Below are positions 1 to 10,382 of a stretch of DNA of 64,000 nucleotides, piece after piece. The position numbers and the translations under genes were made by a program. Position 1 is the first letter of the stretch; every line of letters begins with the position of its first letter. The stretch covers positions 1 to 64,000 of the forward strand of contig CAMYVY010000012.1 of assembly GCA_947302715.1 (NCBI GenBank), read 5' to 3'. The DNA is from an uncultured Clostridia bacterium (GTDB taxonomy: Bacteria > Bacillota > Clostridia > Peptostreptococcales > Anaerovoracaceae). The notes beneath the pieces were generated by a model that had not been told where the DNA came from, did not search any database, and saw nothing but the letters and a program-made list of their open reading frames with translations.

Positions 1-320
1 CCGTACAGTACTGCACCGCAATCTTTTGCCTTCATCCAAAATTTTTGTTACTTCTTTCAGCACTTTTATTTTGGGATGAGGGCTTTTTCCCTCCGTACAG
101 TACTGCACCGCAATCTTTTGCCTTCATCCAAAATTTTTGTTGCTTCTTTCAGCACTTTTATTTTGGGATGAGGGCATTTTTTCCCCGTACAGTACTGCAC
201 CGCAATCTTTTGCCTTCATCCAAAATTTTTGTTACTTCTTTCAGCACTTTTATTTTGGGATGAGGGCTTTTTCCCTCCGTACAGTACTGCACCACATGTT
301 TTTGCCCTCATCCAAAATAG
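1..320. repeat. 92-bp tandem repeat array (about 3.5 copies)
   Basis: Three near-identical 92-bp units begin at 1, 93 and 185 with CCGTACAGTACTGCACC; a fourth begins at 277 and diverges within about 20-40 bases. Each unit contains the 8-bp palindrome CAGTACTG and an imperfect inverted repeat (TCATCCAAAAT against ATTTTGGGATGA), so each could form a hairpin. Because 92 is not a multiple of three, reading frames shift from unit to unit and the short ORFs here are not credible genes. The array may continue left of the window. Confidence 0.9.
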
Positions 321-371
321 TAAGCGTATTGTAGCAACTTCCCCTTTTTAAAATATGTTGATTTTGTGAAA

Positions 372-397
372 AAATCCCCACATTTATATGGGGATTT
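372..397 (-). terminator. Rho-independent terminator, minus strand
   Basis: A perfect 9-bp stem (AAATCCCCA / TGGGGATTT) with an 8-base loop is followed on the minus strand by a run of T. It lies about 350 bp after the end of the ABC transporter gene at 748 and may end that transcript. The rest of 321-676 shows no gene or other clear structure. Confidence 0.55.
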
Positions 398-676
398 CTA
401 ATCGTTGAAAATTCACGCTTTGGGGCATCAAATTGTTTTTTTGTCGGTATTTTTACCTTTGTTTTACCTAATGCTTCAACTATCGTCTGAACCCATTGAA
501 ATTCAGCGCATTTTAAATACTAATACGAAAAATGCCAGGTCACTTTTGTGAAGATTGTGTGAAGACCACAAACGTCATCTACTGATTAGAGTTTGCAAAA
601 TGCGAGAACGTCGGCTTACTTGTTGTCCGGGCGCAAACATTTTTCTTGTCCCGTGATGTTTACCTCAGTCTTTATA

Positions 677-778
677 TGTTTATGCCACGTCGTTTCGGGC
701 ACGGATTAGATGTTTATGTCACATCGTTTCTGGCACAGCTTATGTGTTTATGTCACGTCATTTCGAGCAAGAATTTCT
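677..778. repeat. 34-bp imperfect tandem repeat, three copies
   Basis: Units start at 677, 711 and 745, each opening TGTTTATGYCACRTC. The third unit runs into the 3' end of the ABC transporter gene, so its last codons lie inside the repeat. Function unknown; it resembles the other intergenic minisatellites in this window. Confidence 0.75.
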
Positions 779-3300
779 GCCGGGGTCTTTCTCAGGGTTC
801 CAAAGACCGGAAGCAGTCCGCCTATCAGATTGAAGAAGAGGACAATCAAAAAGCTTCCGAGCAAAATCCAAATATTCATCTTATACATACTCACTACTCC
901 TGAAACCGCATGGAGTATATAGGCCATTGCCGCCATGCCCGGTACAGCAGTTAGAAGCGTAATGGCAATAACTTCCCCTGAGAACATTCGATAGATGTCA
1001 GCTTTCTTTAGCCCAACCGCACGCAGCACGCCGACTTCCTTTATTCGCGACAAGAATGATGCACGGAGTATCAGGTAAATCTCGATTAGCGAGATTGCGA
1101 TTATTATTGCTGCCATGATTTCCACACGGATGATGTTTTGGTTGGCATTGGTCATATAGGCTGCCTTGGCTTGCTCGTAGTAGTCTATTACCTCGACTCT
1201 TCCATCATTGAGGGCGGCGAGCGTTTCAGCTTTAGCCTGCTCTATCGTCGCGGTGGATAAGGCACCGGGCTGCGAGCTTCCGGGCACCGCAGGGCAAATG
1301 GTGAGCTGTCCGTACTGAGGAAGCCTTGCCATGAGGGCTGTCCTGTCGTTGACATAATAGCCTATGCCGCCTCTCGCGTCGTGATAGAAGCCGGTAACCG
1401 TAAGCGGCTCTCCGTTTATGCGTAAATCAAGAGTATCTCCAACTTCCCTAATATCCATCATGGAATCGGGAAGCAAAACCTCGTAGTCATTTTCGGGAAG
1501 AGAGCCGAGCACAAGATACTTTTCTGCAGGTCGTCCCTTCGCCGCCAGCTTCTCTTCCTCTATGGCCAGCGCCTTATACGGGGCGAATTCATCCTCACCG
1601 GTCGAGAGAGGTTCCTGCATCACAGAAGTCACGTACATCCCCATATCATATAAGCAAAGATCCGTAAGCAAACTTCTATCGACGAACGTGCACGGATTGC
1701 CCGTGTCGCTGATTCCTACTATCGTAAGATCGGGAACATAGGAAGAATGCTTAAGAAGTCTTCCAAGCATATCCTCATATGTGTTGATTCCCATCTCCTT
1801 TGCGGCCCAGTCATCAAAGTAGAAACGCTCAACCGACAGCCTGTCTATCACAGCCTCGGTCGGGTTTTCCGGAAGCCTGCCCAGTATCAAATCGCTCTCC
1901 GCAAGTCTATCCTTATCCGTCACTGATGAATATACCGTTGCTGCAGTCCAAACCCCTTGTACATAATCATCTACAGGAACAGCAAAGGCAACTATGCTTC
2001 CACCGGGAAGAACATAGTCGACCGACGGGTCGTCGGCATAGCGGTCGTAAACCCCGGGAGTTGCCATCCCAACGTTAGCAGCTAAATAAGCCTTATCGGT
2101 CTCAATGAATGCATCGTCCGTAATCGAGTTCACTCCAACCACATTGCTTATGGCATAGATGATAAACATGGAGGCAAGAACAAAGCCGAGGAGCAGGATT
2201 TTCTTTAAACGAGAGTATCCACCTATCTTTATGAAGCCTGATTTCAGCGTTGTAAGCGGACCATATATCGTGCGATACTTCGGCTGCGAAGGAACTCCGT
2301 CCTGCTTGGTGGGGTCATTATACTTTGGGTTCGTTCCTCGATATACTTCCTCGTAATCGAATTGGTATTTATCCATTATCTCTCGTGACAGGCCTTCGTA
2401 ATGCTCATCGAGAATCTCTACATTTTCCTGACCGAGAGTTAATCTGTCACTCGAATCGATATAGATATGTCCATTACGAATTATCACCTTTATAGGCGGA
2501 AGTTCATTCGGCGCGTCAGTATAAATCTCAACCTCCGGATTTTGACTTAGCTCCGTATGGTATGGCATATCCTTTAGGTATATGCGATTGTCGATTCGAT
2601 AATCAAGGCTTCCGGCGTGGTCGTTCTCTCTGTCAGAGACAATGCGTCCATCAACAATTTCAATAATTCTATCGGCATAGAATTCAGCAATCTGTCTTTC
2701 GTGAGTAACCAGGATAACGAGCTTGTCCCTCGAGATTGCTTTGATGATGTTCATTATCTCTATGGTGTTTGTGCTGTCCAGATTGCCCGTTGGTTCGTCG
2801 GCAATTATTATCCGCGGATTCTTTACGATGGCACGAGCGATTCCTACCCTTTGACGCTCACCGCCAGAGAGCATGTTCACCGGACGATTCCTGTAACGTG
2901 CAATTCCGACCTTGTCCAAGATGTACATAACTCGCTCTTCGATGGCTTCCTTTCCGGTGAAGCCGGTCATTCGAAGCGCAAGCGCAACATTGGCAAAGAC
3001 GGTCGCATCCTCAACCAAATTATAGTTCTGAAATATATAGCCTATCTCTGCGTTACGAAGTTCATCACGAGCACCGCTGGATTTTCTGGTCATCCGTTTT
3101 TCATCGATAAAAATATCTCCGCTATCCACATTGTCCAAGCCGCCGATGGCATTTAAGAGCGTGGTTTTACCGCAGCCTGAATTTCCGAGGAACGTAACGA
3201 GCCCCGAATTCGGGAGAGTGATAGTGGTATCGTCTATGGCTCTAATTTCGTTTGACTTCCTGCGATTAAAGTATTTCTTTACATGCTTCAGTTTAATCAT
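748..3300 (-). CDS. ABC transporter, fused ATPase and FtsX/MacB-type permease (850 aa)
   Basis: Exporter-type fusion. The N-terminal ABC ATPase has Walker A GNSGCGKTT (residues 39-47), Q-loop Q91, signature LSGGE (144-148), Walker B IIIADE (164-169) and H-loop His200. A first membrane helix lies near 368-390, then a roughly 330-residue extracytoplasmic region and three C-terminal membrane helices (about 720-840), the MacB/FtsX layout. Members of this family move lipoproteins, peptides or antibiotics or act as mechanotransmitters rather than classic pumps. The start is ATG, two bases after the stop of a similar fusion gene, so the two are probably co-transcribed and may form a heterodimer. The substrate cannot be told from sequence. 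Confidence 0.9.
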   Translation of the reverse strand: MIKLKHVKKYFNRRKSNEIRAIDDTTITLPNSGLVTFLGNSGCGKTTLLNAIGGLDNVDSGDIFIDEKRMTRKSSGARDELRNAEIGYIFQNYNLVEDATVFANVALALRMTGFTGKEAIEERVMYILDKVGIARYRNRPVNMLSGGERQRVGIARAIVKNPRIIIADEPTGNLDSTNTIEIMNIIKAISRDKLVILVTHERQIAEFYADRIIEIVDGRIVSDRENDHAGSLDYRIDNRIYLKDMPYHTELSQNPEVEIYTDAPNELPPIKVIIRNGHIYIDSSDRLTLGQENVEILDEHYEGLSREIMDKYQFDYEEVYRGTNPKYNDPTKQDGVPSQPKYRTIYGPLTTLKSGFIKIGGYSRLKKILLLGFVLASMFIIYAISNVVGVNSITDDAFIETDKAYLAANVGMATPGVYDRYADDPSVDYVLPGGSIVAFAVPVDDYVQGVWTAATVYSSVTDKDRLAESDLILGRLPENPTEAVIDRLSVERFYFDDWAAKEMGINTYEDMLGRLLKHSSYVPDLTIVGISDTGNPCTFVDRSLLTDLCLYDMGMYVTSVMQEPLSTGEDEFAPYKALAIEEEKLAAKGRPAEKYLVLGSLPENDYEVLLPDSMMDIREVGDTLDLRINGEPLTVTGFYHDARGGIGYYVNDRTALMARLPQYGQLTICPAVPGSSQPGALSTATIEQAKAETLAALNDGRVEVIDYYEQAKAAYMTNANQNIIRVEIMAAIIIAISLIEIYLILRASFLSRIKEVGVLRAVGLKKADIYRMFSGEVIAITLLTAVPGMAAMAYILHAVSGVVSMYKMNIWILLGSFLIVLFFNLIGGLLPVFGTLRKTPAEILARNDVT

Positions 3301-3302
3301 GA

Positions 3303-5720
3303 CTATACCTCCTCCCTATATGCATTCATCGCGGTTTTTTTGAACATTTGGCTGGAGTATCTATAGGCCAGGAGCAGAGTCATGGCCAGAACCACAAGGT
3401 AGAGAATCACGTAGTCTCCCGGTTCGATATACCGCACAAGCCTCACAAAATACGCCGGCATTATGGATGAACCAAGCGCGCGGACCTTGAGCATTATAGC
3501 GAGACACATTCCAAATGCGATATGGAAAACAACGAGAAGCTCCGCGAGCAAAGTGCCCGAGCAGGCGCTTCTGCTCCCTCCGAGCATTCTCACTGTCGAA
3601 TAATAAACGTTCTGCGATTTCATGATGAGTTTGGTTATGAAATATATTACGAAGAACAGTATGGCCAGGAGCAAAACCAGGACCACGACTCTCATCGCTC
3701 CGACTAGCGCCTTCTCTATTGCACTTTGTTTGTCTGCCGTTTTGTTTAGATAGAGAGCCCTGTAACCTGCGTCTTCAAGTGCTGCCTGCGTCTCTTCTGA
3801 GTAATATGCACTATCCATAATTGCACTTACCTGCATCTTTTCGGACGGCGCATATAGCTCCATTATGTCCGCAGGGTTCACATAGATTCTCGTTTCGCCT
3901 TCGACGACATCCGTTATCTTTAAATCCTTTTCTCTATCAAAATACTTGCTGCGCGTTCTGAGCTTAAACGTCTCACCAATGGCATCATCATAAAGTGTGG
4001 TCCATTCGAGATCGGACAGCTGCTCGTTTTCGGGACTTACAGACTTTTCTTCCAAGATCATGTCGGCGATATAGTCCGGGACGATAACTGTCCCCTGAGG
4101 TACAGTCTCATCAACAAGAATCCAAACGTCGTCCCATGGTGGCTCACCGATGGTTAAAACCCGTTCATCTATCTTTCCTTCTATCAAGGTGTTTCCCACC
4201 AAAGCCAGAGTCTCAGTGACATCAAGCCCCTCCGGAGTCATCAAAAGCGCGCCCTCAAAATAGAGATGCCTACTCCACATGTTCCTCATTTCTTGCTCTG
4301 TGAAGTAAGCATACCCTACGATTTTTATCGGACATTTGAAGCCGTCCGCAGGAAGCGCGCCCTCGGAATATTGGATGTATTTTACGTCCTCATCCGCTGA
4401 CGAAGAATCCGACATTATACTTTCAATTTTATTCGTGTGAATAAAGCCTCCCTCTTCAACCAAGAGAAGCGCTTCATCCGGGGCCTCGGGGAGTCGGCCT
4501 TCAATTATCTCCCTATCTCCAAAGGACTCAAGGCCAAGAACACCAACCGTGACCCAGAAATCGATTTCATATCCCCCCTCAATAGAAGCGTAGACTTCCG
4601 CTTGCGGGAGATCCGTAACTACAAACGAATTATCCATAAGGAGGTCGTTGGTTTCCAAGTGAGAGACGTGCTCAACCTCACGAATCCTCTCAAAGTCGGA
4701 ATTGGTAAAGGGCTCACCGTCGGACTTTGTTAGGAGCATTCTTGTTGGCGAAACATCGGTGAAAATATAGCCAAAAGAATTATTACTGAGGTCGCTTTCC
4801 ATGCCTTTATAGGCTGAATAACTGGCAAAGGTTCCTGTACTAAGAAAGATAAACACGAACAGCAATAACAAGAACTTTGCCGGAAGGCTAAATGCGTTTC
4901 TGGCACCTAACCTGAATGTATTTCCAACGGAAAGCCCGTCGTGGCGAGCTTCCTTTACCAACGATTTATCCGAGTGTTCCTTCACTTCTAAAGGGGATGC
5001 TTCACTGTAATCCAGGAAGGAGTTATTATCCCCAGGAGTTTCTCTCGCAATTCTTTTATCTTCAGCGATACGGCCATCGTGCATGCTTATCTTGCGTGTT
5101 ACGTAAGGCTCCACCTGTTCATAATTGTGAGTAACGATTATTATGAGTTTTTCCTTCGAGAGACCTGCCAACAGCTTGATTATATCTGCAGCCGAAGCAG
5201 CATCCAAATTGCCTGTAGGTTCGTCCGCAACTATAATCGGTGTCTCCTTGGCAAGGGCACGAGCAATTGCAACACGCTGTTTCTGGCCGCCGGAGAGTTT
5301 ACTTGCCTTGGTGTTTCGGTAATCGACGAGTCCCACCTTTTCAATGATTTCTTCGACCAGCGGCTGAATCTCGGACTTGTCATAGCCCGACAGCAAAAGA
5401 ACCATCTCTATGTTCTGATAGACGGTATAATGATTGATCAAATTGAAGGTCTGAAAGATATTTCCGATGTAACGCTTCCTATAGTCCTCCATATCGGCAC
5501 TGCCGTATCCGCTGGTTGGTTGACCAAAGATATACATCTCGCCCTCCTCGTAGGAGTCGAGACCGGAGATTACATTTAGGAGCGTGGACTTTCCGCTTCC
5601 GGATTCCCCGGTTATCGCAACGAATTCTCCGATTTCAAAATCCAGCGACACCTTGCTGAATCCGGCGGTAACCACGCCATTTGTGGAATAGAATTTAGAG
5701 ACGCGATCAAGTCTAAGCAT
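3303..5720 (-). CDS. ABC transporter, fused ATPase and FtsX/MacB-type permease (805 aa)
   Basis: Second ATPase-permease fusion, first gene of the pair. Walker A is GESGSGKST, the signature [15 protein letters not shown] and Walker [13 protein letters not shown]. One membrane helix follows the ATPase, then a large outer domain and three C-terminal helices. I place the start at the ATG at 5720 ([11 protein letters not shown]) because AAAGGAA sits 8 bases upstream; the longer frame to 5765 adds 15 residues outside the ABC fold. It shares architecture with its downstream partner but is clearly diverged from it, suggesting an asymmetric complex. No two-component system or accessory peptide gene is next to the pair, so the substrate is open. 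Confidence 0.88.
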   Translation of the reverse strand: MLRLDRVSKFYSTNGVVTAGFSKVSLDFEIGEFVAITGESGSGKSTLLNVISGLDSYEEGEMYIFGQPTSGYGSADMEDYRKRYIGNIFQTFNLINHYTVYQNIEMVLLLSGYDKSEIQPLVEEIIEKVGLVDYRNTKASKLSGGQKQRVAIARALAKETPIIVADEPTGNLDAASAADIIKLLAGLSKEKLIIIVTHNYEQVEPYVTRKISMHDGRIAEDKRIARETPGDNNSFLDYSEASPLEVKEHSDKSLVKEARHDGLSVGNTFRLGARNAFSLPAKFLLLLFVFIFLSTGTFASYSAYKGMESDLSNNSFGYIFTDVSPTRMLLTKSDGEPFTNSDFERIREVEHVSHLETNDLLMDNSFVVTDLPQAEVYASIEGGYEIDFWVTVGVLGLESFGDREIIEGRLPEAPDEALLLVEEGGFIHTNKIESIMSDSSSADEDVKYIQYSEGALPADGFKCPIKIVGYAYFTEQEMRNMWSRHLYFEGALLMTPEGLDVTETLALVGNTLIEGKIDERVLTIGEPPWDDVWILVDETVPQGTVIVPDYIADMILEEKSVSPENEQLSDLEWTTLYDDAIGETFKLRTRSKYFDREKDLKITDVVEGETRIYVNPADIMELYAPSEKMQVSAIMDSAYYSEETQAALEDAGYRALYLNKTADKQSAIEKALVGAMRVVVLVLLLAILFFVIYFITKLIMKSQNVYYSTVRMLGGSRSACSGTLLAELLVVFHIAFGMCLAIMLKVRALGSSIMPAYFVRLVRYIEPGDYVILYLVVLAMTLLLAYRYSSQMFKKTAMNAYREEV

Positions 5721-5829
5721 AACGTGTTCCTTTTCTTCATTCAACAATCCAAGAGTAGAATTCACTTTCTGTTTTTAACAAATCCAAGATTAATATTCAC
5801 TTTACTGATTTTAATATATAAAACAAATA

Positions 5830-5851
5830 CCGCAATCTCAATAGATTGCGG
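5830..5851 (-). terminator. Probable terminator after the TSCPD gene
   Basis: A perfect 9-bp stem CCGCAATCT / AGATTGCGG with a 4-base loop is followed on the minus strand by TATTTGTTTT. It lies 50 bp past the stop of the TSCPD gene. Confidence 0.6.
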
Positions 5852-5901
5852 CGTTAATTAAAGCTCTCTAAAATAAATCGTAAGAATTGTAAGAATTCCG
5901 T

Positions 5902-6180
5902 CTATGCTCCTTGTCCATCTTCATTCAGAACTTCAAGCATTTCCTCGAGTGCGCAAGCAAACTCGTTGGGACATGAGCTCGGTCCACGGCACTCTACACC
6001 CTTTAGCATTCCTATCAATTCCTCCGGTGTGCGACCCTCTGCAAGTCGCGCAACTCCTGTAGTATTCCCAGGGCATCCCCTATCGAAGACGATATTTTTC
6101 ACAACACCATCTTCATAGTCAAAGGATATAGCTCTCGCGCATACCCTTCCGCCCGTATCATAATCAAAATGTTTTCTCAT
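5902..6180 (-). CDS. TSCPD-domain protein, TIGR03905-like (92 aa)
   Basis: Small cysteine-rich protein matching the TSCPD/TIGR03905 type: a YDTGGRVCARAISFD opening, GCPGNTTGVARLAEG in the middle and a CRGPSSCPNEFACAL segment near the C-terminus. TSCPD domains also occur at the end of some ribonucleotide reductases, but the role of the stand-alone protein is not established. I start at the ATG at 6180 because GGAGGT lies 4 bases upstream; the ATG at 6192 would place that ribosome binding site inside the gene. It follows addB by about 70 bp and may be the last gene of that transcript. Confidence 0.8.
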   Translation of the reverse strand: MRKHFDYDTGGRVCARAISFDYEDGVVKNIVFDRGCPGNTTGVARLAEGRTPEELIGMLKGVECRGPSSCPNEFACALEEMLEVLNEDGQGA

Positions 6181-6248
6181 CTCTACCTCCATTATATATA
6201 ATCACGAGTATACCACAATTCGGTCTCATGTTATATACTCTCACCGTT

Positions 6249-9200
6249 CTATATGACTTCGTATCTACAACCCGGGAACACAGTATCAAATCGACAAATG
6301 CTCTTAAAGTCGCAGTATTCGCAAGGTGTTTTTTTCTTGTATTTCTTCGGAGTCAAGTCGATTTTGCCATCGGCTATGTCTTCGCAGAGCCTTGTGGCAA
6401 TTAAATCAACTGTATTTTGCAATTCACCAAAGTCATCTTCCGACATTAGATTCTTAGTATATCGACTGTCCAAATTGCCTTTTCCTGTTCTTCTTAGCTT
6501 CACAACCTTTGATGACGAAGAAGCAAGCGGTTCACCTTCTTCATCAAACAGATCGCCCGCGATTTCTCTCAGAACCTTATCATTATCTATGATGATTCCA
6601 TCCATGCGATAGGTATCGCGAAGCTTTTCTTCAAATTTCTCATCGCTGGAATCGGCACCCTTCAATTGCAGTTCAGGCTCCTTAATCAGGAAATAAAACA
6701 CACCAGCAGGTTTTCGAATCGATTCCTGTGCCGCCTGCATGTACAGCATGAGTTGAAGTCTGTATCCACCCCTCACCTCATTCAGATCCAAGCTCTCCGC
6801 GCCTGTTTTGTAGTCAATAATCTTTACCCTTCCATCATCAAGAATATCAATGCGATCGATTTTACCCTGAATGTAAGCAGTACCTCCATCGATCTTCTTG
6901 ATGATTGGTTTGAGCTCGGCGGAAGTGCCAAATCCAGTTTCAAATAAGCTTTTCTTAATCCGGCCGGCCCTTGCCTGCTCAACAAGCGTCCACCCTATAA
7001 ACTTGCAGACCTTTACCGCACGATTAAACCTGTACTCTTCGCTCTCCGACTTCTTAAACAAGTGACCTCTATATTCATCTGCCCATTCACCGGCAAGCCT
7101 TTCTATCAACGAATCCGATTCGTCCCTCGTAATATTGTCCCACGGATTTTCATCTTTTGATTCGCCGACTGTTTCCATGAATCGTTGGAGTGTATTGTGG
7201 TACAGGTCGCCAATGTCTCTTGATCCAACTTCGTCTCTTCGTAATTCCTCAGGTCTTATGCCATAGCTCATAAAAAACGAGAATGGACATCTGCTATATT
7301 TCTCTAATGACGTCGGACTAAATCTGTAGACGTATTCACCGGAATCGTTCACGTATTTTGAATAGAGCCCAGACGCAATTTCTGAAGGAAGCGGAGTCTG
7401 TCTATTATCGAAAGCCAAGGCTCGCTTCACTCGTCCAAGAATTTCATCATCCGTTTCCGAAAGCCATTCTTCAACAACCCTCCATGTGAAGTGGGCGTCC
7501 AAATCTTCCGGGTTCATCCCTTGCATTCTTTTCGCGTCGGTATAATGGCGAAGAGTATTTAGATGGCCCCCGATATACCCCTTTATATTATTGGTGTTTG
7601 TTGGAGCATCCTTTTCTTTCAGGTTCGGGAAAATCTTATGAATACTTCTTATTATCTCTGATGGCCTTAGTTCCTCTCCTGAAAGACCAACCATAGAATA
7701 CGAGAGCCACAGATGTTCAAGTGGTTTGGATAGGTTTCTGTAGATTGCGAGATTCTCCTCCATGAGCCTAAGGTCGCTGTCCATCCCCATTTGCTTTTCA
7801 TCATTCGACAAAAGCTCGAGTTCTTCGGGACTAAACAAGATGTTTTCTTCGGCATTTCGCGGAATCATACCATCATTGGCTCCGATTACGATAAGAGCCT
7901 TGCAATCTCCACTTCTGGTACGCTGCATAGTACCAAGCAAGATGTCGTCTGCGGTCGGCGGTAAAACCCCCACCTCCAATTGTGACAATCCGGACCTCAG
8001 AAGTTCAGCAAAGCTTCTTCCGTCAAAGCTCTCATCGCTCATGATTTCCGTTATCTGATTGAAGAGGTTATCAACTATATCACACATCTGGCCGGTGGTT
8101 TCCGCCTGCTCGCGAAGTCCGGCCTCATTCTGTTTTTCTATGAGTCTTTCAATTTGGTCCGACAAGCTGATCTTGATGATGCCTTCATAATCCGTAGAAA
8201 GTATTTCGCGATACTTGTCGGCAAACTCGCCGTAGGTTTTGGAATCTTCAAAGACTTCCTTGACCGGCTCTATTATAGACATCAGCATCTGACGCGTGCT
8301 TTCGATTTCGGCAAGCTTTCCATCCGCGTACTTTGGTTCATGAAGGCCTCTGGTGAACGGCTTTGTCCACATGCTTCCCTTGATACTATACTTTGTAACA
8401 TAGTTTTCGAGCTCGTCTATGTCCTCATCGGCGATTCCAGTCAAACCGGTTTTAAGCAATCTCATCATGTCAGGGGTACGATAACCAAATGCGAGTATTT
8501 CAAGAATCGCCAAAACATATGCAGCAACCGGAGATCCAAGCGCATCTCTTTTTTTGTCATCAAAGATGTCCATGCCATATTCGCTGAACACTCGACCTAT
8601 TATCGGGCCTCCAACCTCTTGATCGTTGCATATTATCACGATATCCGAAAATCTATAGTTTTCTTCTCTTAGCAATCTGAGCACATGCGCTGCTGCTGCT
8701 TCGGCCTCGGAATACATATTCGGACAGCGGAACACATCTATTCCCGTTGGTTCAGCCTCGAACGGTCGGCTTCCCACGGAGAATATTTCTCTTTCCAAGT
8801 ATCTCAAATCATCGGGTCTTCTGATCCGATACTTATCATCCCTTACATCATTTACGGAAAAATCAATACCCTCTGTTTCTGCTGACTTTATCAGAGTTTT
8901 CGTCATACGGTCCGAAAGGTGAAACAAATCTTCATCCCTCGATTCGTCGTCGTGAATCAAGTGAATATTTACATCCTTCGCCCTCTTGGCCAAGGCGATA
9001 ATGAATCTTACGTTTTTGGGTGTATAGCTGTCAAAGCCATAAAACCATATCGTTGATTTTGAAATGGTCTGGGAGTTTGAAATCGCTTGTATATAAAGAT
9101 CTATCAAATCCTCGTTGTCGGTATATTTACCATCAAGCTTTTCCTGGTACCTTTGGAATATCTTTGCCAAATCGTTAAGTTTATGAGCAAAAACGAGGCT

Positions 9201-9635
9201 GCCGGATTTTTCGCCATTTGCAGTATTTTTTTCTCTCAGTTCCATGAATGATTCCGAAGAAATCTCGTGCTGTTTTGCATGAGAGATAAAATCGTTTATG
9301 GCTTCAATAAACGTCTCCTTTTTACTATACCCCCTAAATGCCACCAGCTCATCATCCAATTCCTTTAGAATTCTCGATATGAGCATGTGCCTTCCGTATT
9401 GATTAATTACCGTATTTCCGGAGCTTCCGGCTTCATCAATGAGCTTGGTACCCAGTCGAGATATCCCCGTAACTTCAACGTCAAGAAGGACATCGGAGTT
9501 CAGTCTGTTCATAGCTTGACGCTCCGCTGCCAACGTATATTGATCCGGCACAATGACTATTGTCCTGCCGGAGCAATTATCGTAAATGAATTTCTCCTTG
9601 TCGATGGATTCTCGACTACGATAGATATTAAGCAT
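6249..9635 (-). CDS. addB: ATP-dependent helicase/nuclease subunit B (AddB)
   Basis: Large subunit of the AddAB (RecBCD-like) enzyme that resects double-strand DNA ends for recombination. The N-terminus has the helicase-like VPDQYTLAAERQA segment. The C-terminus has the PD-(D/E)XK nuclease (GDLYHNTLQRFM, then IIDYKTGAESLDL) and the iron-sulphur cysteines, one in SRCPFSFFMSYG and three in CEYCDFKSIC. At about 1128 residues it is full length. A TTG start at 9653 would overlap the upstream gene; the ATG at 9635 (MLNIYRSRES) lies just after that gene's stop and has GGAAG upstream, so I prefer it. Oddly, addA is not adjacent: the next gene encodes a TSCPD protein. Confidence 0.92.
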   Translation of the reverse strand: MLNIYRSRESIDKEKFIYDNCSGRTIVIVPDQYTLAAERQAMNRLNSDVLLDVEVTGISRLGTKLIDEAGSSGNTVINQYGRHMLISRILKELDDELVAFRGYSKKETFIEAINDFISHAKQHEISSESFMELREKNTANGEKSGSLVFAHKLNDLAKIFQRYQEKLDGKYTDNEDLIDLYIQAISNSQTISKSTIWFYGFDSYTPKNVRFIIALAKRAKDVNIHLIHDDESRDEDLFHLSDRMTKTLIKSAETEGIDFSVNDVRDDKYRIRRPDDLRYLEREIFSVGSRPFEAEPTGIDVFRCPNMYSEAEAAAAHVLRLLREENYRFSDIVIICNDQEVGGPIIGRVFSEYGMDIFDDKKRDALGSPVAAYVLAILEILAFGYRTPDMMRLLKTGLTGIADEDIDELENYVTKYSIKGSMWTKPFTRGLHEPKYADGKLAEIESTRQMLMSIIEPVKEVFEDSKTYGEFADKYREILSTDYEGIIKISLSDQIERLIEKQNEAGLREQAETTGQMCDIVDNLFNQITEIMSDESFDGRSFAELLRSGLSQLEVGVLPPTADDILLGTMQRTRSGDCKALIVIGANDGMIPRNAEENILFSPEELELLSNDEKQMGMDSDLRLMEENLAIYRNLSKPLEHLWLSYSMVGLSGEELRPSEIIRSIHKIFPNLKEKDAPTNTNNIKGYIGGHLNTLRHYTDAKRMQGMNPEDLDAHFTWRVVEEWLSETDDEILGRVKRALAFDNRQTPLPSEIASGLYSKYVNDSGEYVYRFSPTSLEKYSRCPFSFFMSYGIRPEELRRDEVGSRDIGDLYHNTLQRFMETVGESKDENPWDNITRDESDSLIERLAGEWADEYRGHLFKKSESEEYRFNRAVKVCKFIGWTLVEQARAGRIKKSLFETGFGTSAELKPIIKKIDGGTAYIQGKIDRIDILDDGRVKIIDYKTGAESLDLNEVRGGYRLQLMLYMQAAQESIRKPAGVFYFLIKEPELQLKGADSSDEKFEEKLRDTYRMDGIIIDNDKVLREIAGDLFDEEGEPLASSSSKVVKLRRTGKGNLDSRYTKNLMSEDDFGELQNTVDLIATRLCEDIADGKIDLTPKKYKKKTPCEYCDFKSICRFDTVFPGCRYEVI

Positions 9636-9637
9636 AT

Positions 9638-10315
9638 TTATATTATCTTCCAAAGATCCTCGGCTTTTTCAATAATGTAATCCGGGACGAAGGACTTTGA
9701 TTCTTCCTCAGAAATTCCCTGAACAGCTACGCTCTCCAGCGTACCATTCGCAGCCGCAGACCATCCAACCATCACGGTTTTCATTCCGGCGTTTTTGCCG
9801 CAGCCCATATCGAAGAGACTGTCTCCAACCATTATTGCCTCATCGGGATTTGCTCCAAGTCGCTTTAAGCAAATCACCGCAGGTTCAGGATCCGGCTTGT
9901 GTTTGTCGGTATCCTCAACCGTAACAATCTCATCTACTATATCATCAAGTCCGAAAACCTTAAGTCCCTGCAAGGTTGACGCTTTAAGCCTTGATGTTAC
10001 GATACCGAGCTTGAATTCATGTGCCTTTAGGTTTCGAATCAATTCGTCCATTCCCGGGAAAATACTTATCTCATCATTAAATATTTCCTTTTGATAGTTT
10101 CGATATATAGAGACCGTCTCTTCCAAATCCTTGTCCGGGAACGCCTTGGCCATAGAATGATAAAGAGGCTCGCCAAACGTGGATAGTATATAGTCTTCGT
10201 CTCCGTCTTTTCCGGTATAAGCTCTGTATACCGCATGCCACGAATCAATAATTAGACGATTGGTGTCAGCTATAGTTCCATCAAAATCAAAAATAATCGT
10301 ATTTATCTTGCTCAA
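9638..10315 (-). CDS. HAD-family phosphatase, Gph/PpaX-like (225 aa)
   Basis: Haloacid dehalogenase hydrolase of the phosphoglycolate phosphatase/PpaX subgroup. Motif I is DFDGTIADT (nucleophile Asp10, acid Asp12), motif II is in GIVTSR, the motif III lysine is in DKHKPDPEP, and motif IV is GDSLFDMGCG. The helical cap follows motif I, as in subfamily I. Such enzymes hydrolyse phosphoglycolate, pyrophosphate or sugar phosphates; the exact substrate cannot be read. It sits between tex and addB on the same strand. Confidence 0.87.
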   Translation of the reverse strand: MSKINTIIFDFDGTIADTNRLIIDSWHAVYRAYTGKDGDEDYILSTFGEPLYHSMAKAFPDKDLEETVSIYRNYQKEIFNDEISIFPGMDELIRNLKAHEFKLGIVTSRLKASTLQGLKVFGLDDIVDEIVTVEDTDKHKPDPEPAVICLKRLGANPDEAIMVGDSLFDMGCGKNAGMKTVMVGWSAAANGTLESVAVQGISEEESKSFVPDYIIEKAEDLWKII

Positions 10316-10382
10316 TTTTCTTCTCTTCTTTCCATCAGCTTACTGTATCATCAGTTGCATTATCAATTGCATTTTCATCAAT

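Noticed and set aside
45..334. Short plus-strand ORFs in the left-edge repeat array
   Set aside because: They are repeat by-products; the 92-bp period breaks the reading frame each unit and no ribosome binding site is present.
2617..3156. 179-aa plus-strand ORF inside the ABC transporter gene
   Set aside because: Antisense to the conserved ATPase domain.
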